A stretch of 64,000 nucleotides of DNA from Nymphaea colorata. Taxonomy: Eukaryota > Streptophyta > Magnoliopsida > Nymphaeales > Nymphaeaceae. The translations under genes were made by a program, and so were the position numbers. Every line of letters begins with the position of its first letter. The first letter of the stretch is position 1. Where the stretch lies: positions 16,773,934 to 16,837,933 of the forward strand of contig NC_045138.2 in the NCBI RefSeq assembly GCF_008831285.2. Direction: 5' to 3'. Positions 39,271-52,291 of this stretch are shown one piece after another. The notes under the pieces were generated by a model, which searched no databases, was not told the DNA's origin, and saw nothing but the letters and a program-made list of their open reading frames with translations.

Positions 39271-39277
39271 TATAAAT
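39271..39277 (+). promoter_or_regulatory. TATA box of the RPP1 gene
   Basis: TATAAAT lies 195 bp before the ATG, just ahead of the telo-box at 39289, at the distance expected for a core promoter whose transcripts start around 39300. Confidence 0.7.
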
Positions 39278-39288
39278 GGCCAACAGAA

Positions 39289-39298
39289 TTAGGGTTTT
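39289..39298 (+). promoter_or_regulatory. Telo-box (TTAGGGTTT) in the RPP1 promoter
   Basis: TTAGGGTTTT is the reverse complement of the plant telo-box AAACCCTAA. This element is typical near the start site of plant ribosomal-protein genes and supports coordinated expression in dividing cells. A weaker variant (ctagggttct) lies at about 39336. Confidence 0.75.
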
Positions 39299-39465
39299 GG
39301 AAGCGAGTCGGAGGCAGAGAGGGTTGTGGTGGCGCTAGGGTTCTCCCGAAAAACTCAGAGAGAGGTAGGATTCCGGTAGATCTGGTTCAAGTTTTCTTCT
39401 AAAAGCCGTTTTTGTTCCCTTCTCACCCTTTCCGTGCGTGCGTAGGTCATTATTTTCCCGGGAGA

Positions 39466-41998
39466 ATGTCGGCCGGTGAGCTCGCCTGTACATACGCGGC
39501 TCTTATCCTCCATGACGATGGCATCCCCATCACAGTAAGCCTTTAAACATTAGTTTTTTTTTTTCTTTTGTGTTTCCCAGTTTCTCATTATTTTCTCTTC
39601 CATTTCCTAGTTTTTTATTATTTTTTTTTAATTGTCACATTTTATTTCTCTGGTGAGAGATATGTTTTGGTTGATTGTTTTCGATGTTGTATGGTTCGCG
39701 TGATTGGTTCCGTGGATGAGAATCGCGCTAGAATAGGTCGTATACGATTTGACTATTCATTTCTTATAATTTCTTTCGTATGCGATCTTCATTGATTCGT
39801 CGGTTCATACTAGATCCGAGATTAGTTGGTTATATTTGGTGCGTTTAATGAGATTCTGGTGTGTTCCTTTTAGGGCTTCGTTAATATGATAAGGTGCCGT
39901 TCGTCGTCTCTTTCATGCTGACCGCCTAACCCCCCCAGGCTTATGTCACTGCATTTTTTGTGCGTATTTGGAGGCAACGCTGTTTGAGAGTAGAAGGAGC
40001 ACATCCTTTTTTGGGCAAATTCTGAAGCAACATAGATGGTTTTCCATTCTAGCGGCTAGTTTCTCCTTCGACATTTTTATTTCGCGTGGCTTATGTTCTT
40101 CCAGTTGTCATCGAGGATTTGTTAGTGATAGCCAGCCCGATTGAATACATGTTTAATAATGTGGAGACTCACGTTTAGGCTTCTCTCAGTAAGTTGGAAT
40201 CTTGGGAACACTTGAGGGTGTTCTTGTTGAACCAAAATGTGGTTCTTTTAGTGAGATGAAGTAACTAACATGCTAAATTTATTCTGGTACACGTAGACAG
40301 GCGAGAATTGTATCACTTTTATGTGTTGAACTTTTTCCGCATGTTCATTCATATTTACAAATTACAGCTAGTTAATTTCGTGGAGGTGAATGTGTTTACG
40401 TGAATCACTCTGATTTGCAATTTTCTTGACATTCCTTGCATGAAATAATGTTGAAACTGGAGAGAATTTTGTGAGTCCTTCTAGACTTGAAAAGATTTTG
40501 GCCAAGTAATCGACAGTTGATTTCTGGTAGTTTATTGATACTTGGACTGTTTTGGTTCCTTATTCACATATATATTTTTTTATTTATTTTTGAAGACCAC
40601 TTCTGCTGATCAATTTTTTTCTGTTTTTGAAATAGGCTGAGAAGATTTCTACTTTAGTTAAGTCTGCAAAAGTCAATGTTGAGTCATATTGGCCCAGCTT
40701 ATTTGCTAAGCTTTTGGAGAGGAGGAATGTCGAGGATCTTATCTTGAGTGCTGGCTCTGGTAAAAGCAAAAAAAGTGAATTTGGCTTTTAGATGGCTATC
40801 ATCTGTTGTTGAGTTATTTGTAAATTTGGTATTTGAATTCCTTTCAGGTGGTGGTGGTGCAGCTGTGGCAGTTTCAGCACCTGCTGGTGGTGGTGCAGCT
40901 GATAGTGGTGCTGCCGCTGCTCCTGCTGCCGAGGAAAAGAAGGTACTTTTATTAATATAGTCTTTCATCTCCCAAAGTGTTTCACTGCTCATTTAGCTCA
41001 TGGGAAATGGTTATTTTTTGTCCTCTTGTTTCATTTTATGCTGTAATGCTCATGTCAAGGTATTGCATTTTATATCATTAGGCTCTTGTAAAATTTATAT
41101 TTTCCTGAAAAAATGTTTTCCAACTTCTTTGGCCAGTCTGGATTTTGTTTTCACGTGACTCCTTACCAACTTTGTGGAATTGGATGGTCCGGGATGATCA
41201 ATTCATCCAGTTTTTGCATGGCAACGTTCCTGCAATTTTGTGATTGTGTCCATTATTGAGGACATGATAATTGGTAATAAAATACTTGTTTTCTTCTTAC
41301 TTCCTGTCCATTATGGATGGAAAATTCACAATTCAAAATTGTATCACAAGCATATGGTTTCTTTATCCATTAACTTCAGTTATTGGTGAAGGACTGAGCC
41401 ACCTCCTCCAGTGTGCTACAAGCCCCATATATTTGTATGGTACTATGATCTACTATATAAGCTGTAGATTGTAAAAAAAGAGGGGAGTTGGGAGATAACA
41501 CTGTAACAGCCCTGCTGAAGCTCCTATTTCATTTATGAGATGCTTCAAAATTCTTATAGAAAAGCATTGAGTTAGTTTCTTTATTGCAGGTGCTGACAAC
41601 TTAGATATTTGAAGTTTGATAAATTATTGGAAAGAATTTCTAGTTTATCTTGGCTATGGTTTTGGTTGCGATACCTGGAATACCAAATATGATGTTTCAT
41701 AGGACAACATGATTGACGATGGGGCTGAGAGGTCTCTTTTGTTGTGGTTGTTTTCCCATTTTGCAAGCGTATGAGTTATTGTTATAAATGTTATAGAGGG
41801 CCCTTTGGTTGTGGTTGTTTTTCCATTTGCAAGCATCAGTTATTGTTACAACTGTTATCCTTGATCAACTATTTGCTAAATTGAGCTTGACTGTTTGACA
41901 CTTAAGTTGAGATGTTACTCATTATGATTCTCCTTTGTCAACAGGAGGAGCCTAAAGAAGAAAGTGACGACGACATGGGCTTCAGCTTGTTTGATTAG
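39466..41998 (+). CDS. RPP1: 60S acidic ribosomal protein P1
   Basis: Four exons: 39466-39534, 40636-40759, 40848-40942 and 41945-41998, with GT-AG introns and a total of 342 nt (113 residues, the family's normal length). The N-terminal half ([19 protein letters not shown], then [20 protein letters not shown]) is the helical domain that dimerises with P2 and binds P0 in the ribosomal stalk. A Gly/Ala-rich hinge follows. The acidic C-terminus ends in [12 protein letters not shown], the conserved tail that recruits elongation factors to the GTPase centre. Serine in the acidic tail is a known phosphorylation site in the family. Intron 1 is 1.1 kb and intron 3 1.0 kb; intron 3 contains a 67-bp tandem duplication (41733-41860). 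Promoter elements upstream fit a ribosomal-protein gene. No oddity in the protein. Confidence 0.97.
41733..41860 (+). repeat. 67-bp tandem duplication in RPP1 intron 3
   Basis: Two copies of gttgtggttg, then (c)catttgcaagc, then gttattgtta.aa.tgttat start at 41741 and 41808, inside the intron before the last exon. A few substitutions and a small deletion separate them. Confidence 0.75.
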
Positions 41999-44900
41999 AT
42001 TCTGTGGTGTGGTTTTTGTGTTTTGTTTTTATCAGTTTAACGTTAAGTATACACTAGGTTTTTGTTCGGTTTCATAGAAGGAAGATTCTCCTTTGTTATT
42101 TCGTTGCGGAATGTAAGCAAACCCAGTTCGAACCGTTGCTGGCTGAGTAATGAATGCATTTAACTCACTATTTTGGTGATAACTCGGTTGTGATCACTGT
42201 GCTGTTCTATCTCTTGGTTTACTCCCCAGAGCATTAGCTGGCCGCTTAGCTTAGATAGTTAGATGGTATGTTGCTTCTGCCTTCGGGACAAACTTTTTGC
42301 CCTATGAGTTGTGTGCTAGTGTTCACAGATGATTTGGTACCCGACTCCGCGACTGTTCTCTAAGTGAGGACGCCTGCGTCAGACGAACAAAGTGTTACTG
42401 TTTGAATCATTCCATGTGTAGAGCTGGATTATGTCTAGCACTTAGAAAAGGTTCTCCTCGAGCAAAAAGGTGTTGTTCCCAGCGTCCTTTTTTTTGGCAG
42501 AGAAGCTTGAACCCCACCACCTGCATCTCAATGAAAGGAGCTTAGGGGAAATGCTCGTTTCAGGAATTGGGTACGGATGGTATATGAAACCAGCAAACTG
42601 GTTAAACATTTTGGCCGAGGATTATTGACTAGTCCAATTTCAATTTTTACCTTCGCTTCTTTCTCCATTACTTTTATCTGGTCAGAACTTGGCACTGTTT
42701 TTCTCTTAATTGAGCAGTACTTTGTACGCGTCTATAATGTTTACAAGTTTCATGTTTGGGATCATATCTACGTTTACTTTTAAAAAGTGAGTGGAGCGTG
42801 TACAAGGGACTCACTACTTTACCGTGCCATGCCTGCGAAGGAGAAGTCGCCTCCCCAACGGAGTTAAAATTTGAAGGCTTAAAGGCCTTTTGAATCCTCA
42901 CAACACGCTCGTCGGAGCAAAGCACAACGGGGCTGAGTCCTGCAAGAGGAGACGAACTCATAACCAGTCGCCTATTAGTCAGGGCCCTCCCTCCTTGTAC
43001 AACTGTGCGAATGGTTGTACGGTCAGTGGGGGTGTTAGGTAAAGGTCAATGAACAATTAAACAAGTTCATTTTTTTCCGTTTTTTTTATTGAGATTGATA
43101 GTTGAAAGAGAAAGTGTTCGTGTACTTAAGTCTTACATTTTGGAAATTATTTAACTTCTGTTGCTTAAGCTTATCATTATTATGATTAATTTTTTCGTAA
43201 CTGTGACCCCTCTATGTGCGCTTTTTGTATAGGTAATAGGCTGATGATTTATTTTGTTTTCTAGAGAGGTGGTTTTGTTCATGTATGGGGTGTCTGCTTT
43301 TCTTTGGTTTGGTGAAAAGTCGGAAACCATGTCCATGCCCATCTTTTTACAAGCAATCATTTAAAAACAATGTTGTTAGTAATATCATATGTATCACAGA
43401 TTGATTCGGGTCAACATGGCTTGTCATTCTTGAACTTTGATTGTTTATTATTTTAATCACGTCTGTTAGTTTTTTTTTTAAAAAAAAAATTAAAAAAACA
43501 AAACAAAACAAAACGCGTTCATCTCTCTTTTGACATGGCGGACGCACTTTTTACTTTTGTTTGATTAGTAAAACAATTATACATGTAAAGGAGATGAAAT
43601 CTCATGGGCATCTTGATCTCCATCCAATCATAGCCGCCAAATGCCCTGCATCTGGTAAATTCGATGCAACGGATTGCAAAAAATCTAATTAAATACAATG
43701 CCTTATACAACGAGACTGAATCCACTGAAACTATGACAAAGATTGTTTGAAAAAAAAAAGAATAAAAACATCTACAAGTGACACATGGCACCATTAAATC
43801 CGTCATTGAATGGAACAATTTTGCCACCAATTCTATTCAAATCAGCCGACTTAGGCCAATCGCATATAGGTCGATTTAAAGGGCTTGATGGGATTCATGT
43901 CATGACGTTCCATTTAGACCTGATAGAGTGCACACTTTTCAACCAAGATCGCATTAGTTGACGCATGGCACAACGAAGACCGTGGATGGAGAATAAGGTT
44001 CAATCATACGATAGCGATAAGCATCTATTGGTTGTGAGGGATGATGATAAAGAATTGAAGATAGATAGAAGGGTTGGTGCAAAGGATGAGATCAATCTCC
44101 GTTTTGAGTGAGCATTCGTAATGTTAATGTTAATTTTTATTATAAGTTGAAGCATAGTGAAAGCATGCATTAAAAACAAACTTTTGTAAATTGAAACATG
44201 AACAAAAGGATTGATCGATGAACGATAAGACACAATACTCATCAGATAAAGAATGAAAGGCCGAGAAGAAGAGGAAGCTCCGTGCCAAAATAAAGCTTGC
44301 CCTTTGTGGTGGCCGTGCTTTTCCCTTTGCTTTTTAAATCCTCCTTAATAAGCACCAGCCATATCTAGGATGGTCCCGTTTGAATTGCGTGGCACACAGC
44401 CCAAACAACTAATAGGCGAATCTGTGCTTCGAGAGAAAAACAAACGAGTTTTTTTTTTTTTTTTGCATTGAAATATTTCTCAAGAAAATGCTTCAATTTA
44501 ATAATATGATAATAGTAAGAAAATAACAACATAACACTTTAAAGCAAAGTTAAAGAAAAAAAGTTCAGTTCATGAACTCACTGCCAATTAAGTGAATCGG
44601 CCGATTTACTGATTCGGTTTAACTGGTTGCGAATCGGACCAAATAGCAAAAAAAGCCATTTAAAAAATCAATAACAAATTAAAATTGAAACATGACAGAA
44701 AATGACGCATTGCACTTTTGTATTGAATGGGCCAACCTTAACAACATTGCTTCAGAGTTTGGCAGTGATAAAGACTGCTTAAATTTATAATATTATTAAA
44801 AAACGCATTTAGATTTTTTGATAGTTAAGAAGATGTTAGAGTCTATTGATGTATGTATGAGTCGATTATCGTTCTTAGCCTTCAAAATTGGCATGAAACG

Positions 44901-45964
44901 TATTGACTTTGGCAATATGATTAGGTTTTTGAAAAGCGCTTACCTAATGAACCAAAAAGGCTAATTCATCTATATTATAAGTAACCATCTATTAATTTAA
45001 TTAATAAATTTGAGCTAATAAGGATGAAACTTGTTTACAACGAGGGTACTTTAATTATTATATAATATTAACTTAAATTACTACAGATAACATCAAGTTG
45101 TTTTTTCATTAATAGTGTAAAAGATTAAGCAGGCTATTGATAATAATGAAGTAGCTGCGCTTTTATTGCCACTTAAATAATTTTTAAAATTTCTCTAATA
45201 CTAACAACACCAGAAATTTAAAAAAATATGAGAAAAAAAATTGTGGTCGAGAAAGTTTTAGTCGGCATTGTATTTCACGTTGCAATCAAACCTTTTTGAT
45301 GAAAAAAACATTTTCTTGTCCTCTTTTTCATGTGAGCCTCAATAAATATTTTTAAAATCGGTGCCTACTTTTGGCAGTAGGTATTTCTAATGAATACATG
45401 CTCCAATTTTTTTTATTTTTAAAATCAATTTAAAATATTTAAACATTGGATTAATATGGAAACCTATCAGTCTTTACCTCGCAATACCGACAAAAGTGTA
45501 ATCGTCACTAAAATTAAACCTGAGACGTTGTTCATGTACTATCGGTCCACCCAACTACACTACATACTGATTGGCAAATATATATGGGGACAAGTGGTCT
45601 CAATAATTAATGAGAGCAGGAATACTTTTCTTCAAAACTTTGGCTCCACGATAAAAAGAACCGAACTCTAGAAGAAAGAGACCGACGAAGAACACTTTTA
45701 ATTGATCCCTAGATGAAAAAATGAAATCATTCTCTCGCAACTGGTGGGATTAGGATTCCCATTTCTCCATTTCTCGAAGCCAATGGTGAGTGAAATTTGA
45801 AGCCTTTCATCTCCAGCCACAGGTGACAATTGCTTGTTTCTTAGACGACTCAAACACATGTTTCTACATGTTACCACACTTTTATATTGAGCAGTCCTCT
45901 TGGTAACAAATACAACATACATTTTATTAATTGAAGAATGTATAATATATTAGAAAAAAAATCT

Positions 45965-46061
<97 letters not shown>

Positions 46062-47888
46062 GAAGCAATCAACTTTCCCTACCGGGCGAAACAAACAGGG
46101 TTTTTGATTTCTTATCGCGAGGGGAAAGTTGGTGCAAGAACATAATAAGGGAAGGCCAAGTAGGCGTTCGGTAAGCAAGATGGTATCTATTGGATCCGGT
46201 ATCATATTGTTTTTATCCAGATATTGATGTGACGTGCCAGCCGTCGACAGGTCCATTTGATGCGATTTTTACAAGTCCCAGACCCGACCAGAAAATTCAG
46301 AATCGGAGCCCAATTCGAAATTAACTAAAATTAGTAACCGTCATTTCGGGCCAATTGGTCATTAGCACGTGGGTCAGATCCATCCTGTGCCAGATTCAAA
46401 TTCAGGTTTTCTTTAACCTGATTGGGACTTGTATTCAAGCTCAAATTTTCGAAACCAAATCCGGATCCAATGGCTCTGGGCTTACACAAAAGGTGGATCA
46501 GATTCTTGATCAAGATTTGATGTTGTTTTTATAAACTTAATGATACATGTATTCGGTGATAAAAAATTAAAAAACACAAAAAATCAGAAATATGACCTGA
46601 ATTTTGTGAAAACTATAAAATTAATGCACGTAATTTTATCAACCCATAAAATCTTATTAAAACATGTACAAAAAATATGCGAGAAATACTTGAAAACATT
46701 GACTTAATTTAAAATTATAAGCACGTCTCACAACCTTTTTTTTCCCCCCCACAAAATGGGCGCTTTATGAAAATTATGAACAATATTTAGGCAGAAAAAC
46801 AGAAAAAACAAATAGAACACAGAACGGGTAAGAACTGGATCAGATCGAATCGAATCTGATTTAACAAAAAATAATGAAACTCTCAGACTAGACCCGGCCC
46901 GCAAGCTCTGGACATAAAAAATTGAAAGCAAAGATTTCTTGACTTTTTTTTCCAACTGCGTTTGACCCTGCACAAAATTCGGCCCCTAAAGTCGCTTTTG
47001 CTTCAGATCTGATTCCTGAACTTTCGCAGATTCTTTTATCACGAGTACTAAAAGGAATCGCAAACAAAGAATATCATACCGACTTTTTTAATCATACCCG
47101 AGAAAGCAAATTCACTTTCAGCCAATTAATTAATTAATTAATTGATAGAGATGTAAATGGAACAGGACGATCGAATTGTCGGCCCCAAACGGGTTGGATC
47201 CTCCAAAAAGAAAAATAGATACAAAATGAACCAATCACCTTTATAGTTGTGTTTGATAGCTTTGGATTTTAGATCTGTTTAACAATAATCATGGATTTAA
47301 AGTCAGAGAGAAAGAGGCGATCCGACCTTAAATTCTTGGTCGTAGTCGTAAGAAAAAGTACTTTCTCGTAATCAAATAGTAACAATTAATTAAAAAAAGA
47401 TGAAATTTAAACAGTTTTATTTGAAGTTAGCAAAATATATTTCCTTTTCCTGAAGTAATCCTCTGATAGTGAATCATATTATCATTGGTAGACTGATTTT
47501 AACAGATTTTTTTTATTAATGCTAAAAAAAAACTTCACATCATTATCACATTATGGGTACACCACTCCATGTGTCAACTACCAGTCTAGCACCAAATAAT
47601 TTATTGATTCGATAAATTTTTTAATTGTTCGAAGAGTATGAATTTCATTTATTAAAATAATAAATAAAATATTTTTTCAAAAATAAAAAATTACCAATAA
47701 AATGAGGCCGAAGAGGCTAGCCTGCGATTTTTTTGTTGGACCGCGGAAACAAGGGTGTGGCCCGTGTGGTCCACGATAGGCCTCGTCGGTGGACCAACCG
47801 ATACGGAAATTTGCGACTCGCCCAATTTCCGGTTCCTAATATGGGATCCCAGTCCTGTGAGTCGAGGGTGTTTTCGAAATTTAACTGC
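41999..47888. other. Long AT-rich intergenic stretch between RPP1 and the F-box/kelch gene
   Basis: No gene is supported. The stretch includes a poly-T/poly-A block at about 43470-43515, a T-run near 44450, and the composite (CT)n(AT)n microsatellite at 45972-46058. GC-richer islands at about 46300-46520 and 46820-46920 look like old retroelement or spacer sequence (repeated gatccgg/cagatcgg words), but nothing diagnostic is visible. ORFs of 60-109 codons here are short, lack domains, and several are produced by the microsatellite itself. Confidence 0.45.
45972..46058 (+). repeat. Composite microsatellite (CT)n(AT)n
   Basis: About 12 CT repeats (45972-45996) run straight into about 31 AT repeats (45997-46058). 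The same composite occurs in reverse complement, (TA)n(GA)n, at 52200-52289. Confidence 0.9.
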
Positions 47889-47895
47889 TATAAAG
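47889..47895 (+). promoter_or_regulatory. TATA box of the F-box/kelch gene
   Basis: TATAAAG lies 239 bp before the ATG at 48128, upstream of a purine-rich leader. This is the best core-promoter candidate. It would place the transcription start near 47920. Confidence 0.55.
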
Positions 47896-47949
47896 GCCAA
47901 TGCCTCCCTCCATTTCCCTTCCCTCCATGCAACGTCTGGCACTTCATCC

Positions 47950-48075
47950 CTGACGAAGAAGAAGGAGAAGAAGAAGAAGCAGAAGGAGAAGGAGAAACCT
48001 TAGTAGACAAAAGGAGGGAAGAAGAAGAAGGAAAAACTTTAGTAGATAAAAGGAGGAGGGAAGAAGAATTTGGGT
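47950..48075 (+). repeat. GAA/GGA-rich leader with a 38-bp tandem duplication
   Basis: Purine-rich triplet repeats (gaagaaggagaag) fill the leader of the F-box/kelch gene. Within them a block of about 38 bp (ttagtagacaaaaggaggga, then gaagaagaaggaaa) occurs twice with small differences, near 47999 and 48037. Confidence 0.6.
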
Positions 48076-48127
48076 ACTGTATTGGATTGAGAAGGAGTTC
48101 CCTGAATCGGAATTCCGGACGTAGGTA

Positions 48128-51100
48128 ATGGAGAAAAAGACGGAATTCTTGCCGGCGGAGGCGGAGAAGAAAGCGGCTATTTCGTTGAAGGCGTCGTCGA
48201 CGGCTTGGCCGGACGGAGACCCGTCCCTTGACCTGATAATCCCTGGGCTGCCGAATGACCTCGCTTTTCTCTGCCTCGCCTTCCTACCCTTCTCCCACTA
48301 CAACCGCCTCAAGCCGACATCCAAGGCCTGGCGCTCCGCGCTGTCCTCCAAGTTCCTCTTCGACCTCCGTCGAGAATGGCGGCGAACCGAGGAGTTCCTT
48401 TGCGTATTCCCTTCCGACCCGTCGCTCTCCACCGGGGCGCTTTTCGACCCGCGCTTCCTCCTCTGGTCTCTCCTCCCACCCATGCCCTGCCACCCTCACC
48501 GCTTTGACCTGTCCAATTTCGTCTGCGCATCCGCCGGTTCCTCCCTTTTCGTCCTCGGTGGGTCCTTCTTCGATGCTCGATCCTATCCCCTTGGCGTCCC
48601 GCTTCCTTCCTCTGCCGTTTTCAGCCTCAGTCTTCCTGATTTCTCGTGGCAGCCGAGATCGCCTATGCTAAACGGTCGTGCTGGTTTCGCCTGTGCGACT
48701 CGGCCTAGTGCCGATGGAAGAACCTGCATTTTCGTGGCCGGTGGCGGGTCGAGGCATTTGGAATTGGGGGTTGGTGGGCTGAGAATCGGGGCCGTCGAGT
48801 GGTATGACGTGGAGAAGGACGAGTGGTTCGCGATGGATGAGCAATTGCCTGACGTTAGGGCGGGGTGCGTGGGTTTTTTCTTGGGGGAGGATGAGTTCTG
48901 GGTAATGGGTGGTTATGGGGATTGCCGGACGGTGTCCGGGGTTTTTCCGGTGGATGATTATTACCGTGACGGCGCTGTGCTCGGACTGAAGCGTGGGCAG
49001 TGGCGGTCGATCGAGCCTATGTGGGAAGAAGGGGAGCGATGGCGTCTCGGTAGCATCGTGGTAGTGGAAGGTGAATGCGGGGAAGCTCCAGAAATTTTTA
49101 TGCTCGAGGAGAGCACAATTTTCAGGTACGAGTTTCCCTTCCCAAAATTGAGTTCTCAGGGAACTCTGTTTTCCTCCCACTGCTTGTTGCTTGTGAAGCC
49201 CAATTGGGATTAATTATTTGTGTATCTTAATGGCAATTCATCTTTCGACAGTTTTTTGTTTCAACAAAAGCCAACTAAAATGTTTTTGCGATGTCGATTT
49301 TTATATCTGATTTGGGCTTCTACAGACCATCAAAGGAGAGGAGCAAAAAGGGGGACGATGGGAGATGGAAGTGGCTACCACTAACGTTCTTTTATTCCCT
49401 TTTGATTTTATTGCCTCAAAAACTCCTCAAATGCTGTTTTAGGAAATTCTGCTTTCGTAACCGTTTAGTTTCTGCCATGACTCTCCGTAAATATGGTAGC
49501 AGCCTCCGCCGGTCAGGAAACATATTCCGTTCTTCATTGCTTGCTTTTTTCATGTGAGAGGCACAGGCCGTTGTGCATTTTGCCGTGTCGTTGCATACTT
49601 CATAATTTTACGGCACAAATTCTTTGTGTCATTGAGGTCCAGCCTCCACTCTGGCCCACCTTGCATCTGCTTATTTGTCCTTTTTTGGCTTGCCTTGACT
49701 TTTTGAGTTAGGAATCTATGAGATTTCTGAGTATGCAATAGTAAAAGAAAAGGACCCTGAAGACTGGCACTAACCGGTTTAGTTATGATGCTGCTGAGTG
49801 ACTGCACTCGATCCCAGGTGCCTGCTAACGCACCTTGGATGGCTATAAGAAGCTCCAGTTTTGATCCCTAATTAGAAAAGAAGAGAGGTGCACTTTAGGG
49901 TGGGAATGTTTGGTCTTATAGCTTTGTGGCGTTCTGTTGTTTAGGTTCTAACATATTACCTTGTTATGTAGCCTTCTCATGTAGCTGCAACTTCATTTGT
50001 GACTTTTCCTTTTTTCGATTACAATTTTTCTCTTCTCTCGCATTCCCAAAGATTTTACTGTTCATTGGAGTTTGATTTAATACCACTTGGATGTCGCTAT
50101 CTTGAATTTTTCAGTTAGGTTGAGAGCGGTGTGACGTTTGTTGTTAAATATTGTAATGTTTTGTCTGAAAAGTTATTAGTGGACTTCTAGATAGCTCCCG
50201 GAAAATGAACAGCTGCGGTCTACAGACACGCGATAGATGAGTTCCACTAAAAAATTGATCATCATGAAATTTACTGTATCTTTTGCTTGGGAACATGGTA
50301 TGTACTTAGGACTTCTTTCGTTTGATCATATGTGATCTTAAGAAGGACCATTGTAACATTCCACTAGATTGAAGAAGAGACTTTTGGTAACAATTGGACA
50401 GCTAGGAAGGTTGATGGTGATGGTTTTGTAGTTTTTATTGTTGGAGGGGAGTATAGCAACTTTTGGAGGGACCAAGTTTGAAGATCCTGTGGTAGTCTGT
50501 CCTGCTTCAGTTGAGTTGCATGTGCGATCAAGGAAGAATCTTAATTGGCTGACTGTTTCTCATTTTTGATCCCTTTGAAATATTATGTGGTTTCTGTGGT
50601 TTCACATGTTTTGTCTTTTTTCTCCACTTGATAACTCCTTATCACATGGTTCTTGTTCTCAAAAGAAAAAAGGGTTTTTTACTTTAATAAAGAAAAATCA
50701 TTCTTTTCTTGACCTTTATCTGTTCTCCCCTTTCTGTTGCCATCTGCTAGCAATATTAATATGAGAATCACTCAGATTCATCTTTCCCTGCAAACCCAGC
50801 TAAACTACTGTTAGTACGAAATCACGTGTTATTTGTATCATTACAAAGTATTTTGGTATTCTGGATTATAATTTCTCCCTACCATGTGGAAGGTGTAAGT
50901 GAACCGAAATGGTGCTCATCAAATGAATATATCACAAAATAAATTATCTTATCATTGCAAGTGATACTGTCGTAGTGCATATATTCAATTTTGTTGTCCG
51001 GAACTGGATATTGGTTACATTATATATGCTATATTTGGAATTTCCAGGATAAGCTTCATGAACATTATTTTAGCTCCTTGAGAATATTGGGAACTTCTAT

Positions 51101-51743
51101 GGATCTTGTAAATGGGTCTCTCTTTTAGGTGCTGTGGTTCCTCTATAGAACCCAAAGTGGTTGAGGATTTTAGTCCCAGATAATTGAATTCAATTGAACC
51201 ATAGTCTCAAAAAACAGTTTTGTTTTTTTAAAAAGTCTTAAAAATGCAAAAATCGGCGTGATTTTTATGTTGGCTTCTCAAAAAAAGTGTTTCTTGCATA
51301 GCAGGTCTGAAGTTTAAATCCCATTACCATGGCAAGACAACCCTGGCTGCACGTTGCACGTACTTTGATCTGTTGATTAAGTTGTGTCATGTCCAGTTCT
51401 GCTTTCTGTTCTTGTATCACCGGAATCTGATGAGTACCTTGAAATCATCTTCTCGATTGCTGAATGCAGGTTCGATAAAGCTTCAAACAAATGGGACATA
51501 GAATCTCCCTTACCGAGAAAGATTCAAGGAGATCGTTCAAATGGCTTTACTGCGCTTGATGGTGAACTTCACGTAATGTCTGAGATGACGACTGATCTCG
51601 ATTTAAGCAGGACACAGAAAGGGGTGCCACTTTTTATTCAAGTCTATCATCCTAAGAAAAAGACGTGGAAATTTCTTCGAACGAAATCCCCTGTAGGTAA
51701 TATCGACTTTAGATATACAGTGATGTGCTCCATCCGCTTGTAA
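48128..51743 (+). CDS. OR23: F-box/kelch-repeat protein (OR23-like)
   Basis: Two exons, 48128-49125 and 51470-51743, give 1272 nt (423 residues). The intron is GT-AG with matching phase (AG left at 49125, G supplied at 51470). An F-box spans about residues 38-82 (LPNDLAFLCLAFLPFSHYNR), followed by kelch repeats with the diagnostic double glycines (FVLGG near 141-145, FVAGGG near 202-207, FWVMGGYG near 257-264). Arabidopsis OR23 has the same plan and a similar length. F-box proteins join SCF E3 ubiquitin ligases through ASK/SKP1, with the kelch propeller holding the substrate; no substrate can be inferred here. Exon 1 is markedly GC-rich and exon 2 AT-rich. Read through, exon 1 would stop at 49213 instead. 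The match to the named gene is by resemblance, so the symbol is tentative. Confidence 0.85.
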
Positions 51744-52197
51744 AAATTTCCAACTACGTTCCATCTTATGTGATCATAGTCCATATCTTCCTTGGTGTAC
51801 TTACCTTGTCCATATCTGCCTTGGTGTACTTACCTTGTATAATCATGCTAATGATCTATTCTACCTCTGCGATGATGTACATATATTCCGCTGTAAACTT
51901 TTTAACTCCTCTGTACATGGTATGTGTTCTCTGCATCAGAGCTAATAAATATGTACTTTCTCATGCTCATACCTGAGTTCGATTGATCGTGCCCTTCGCT
52001 TCCAGCTAGCTGATATCTTCATTGATGATCTTCTAGTTTTCTCTCAAAAAAAAAAAAAAAAAATCATGGCACTTTTACTTTTTTTTTTCCCCTGAAAATT
52101 CATAGGGTGAAAATTGGTTGACTTCTCCCCAATTTCGAAAGGTGGCCTGCGGGAAATGGGGGGAGACAGAGAGACCATGTGGGTGATTTCCCACTAG

Positions 52198-52291
<94 letters not shown>

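Noticed and set aside
42781-43020. Possible tRNA-derived SINE on the minus strand (gagttcgtctcc resembles a B box)
   Set aside because: Only a B-box-like word is visible. The A box, tail and target-site duplication were not found.
45871-46256. Long ORFs on both strands across 45871-46256
   Set aside because: They are made of Tyr-Ile and Glu-Arg or Ser-Leu repeats encoded by the microsatellite. The same holds for ORFs at 52100-52541 and 54600-54800.
47733-48128. 131-codon upstream frame that ends in TAATG overlapping the F-box/kelch start
   Set aside because: It starts at TTG. The first ATG in frame (47841) is upstream of the TATA box at 47889, so it is probably not in the transcript.
51195-51300. 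Possible third copy of the CATAGTCACAAA MITE (catagtctcaaaaaacag)
   Set aside because: Only one end resembles the family, and the homopolymer-rich interior makes chance similarity likely.
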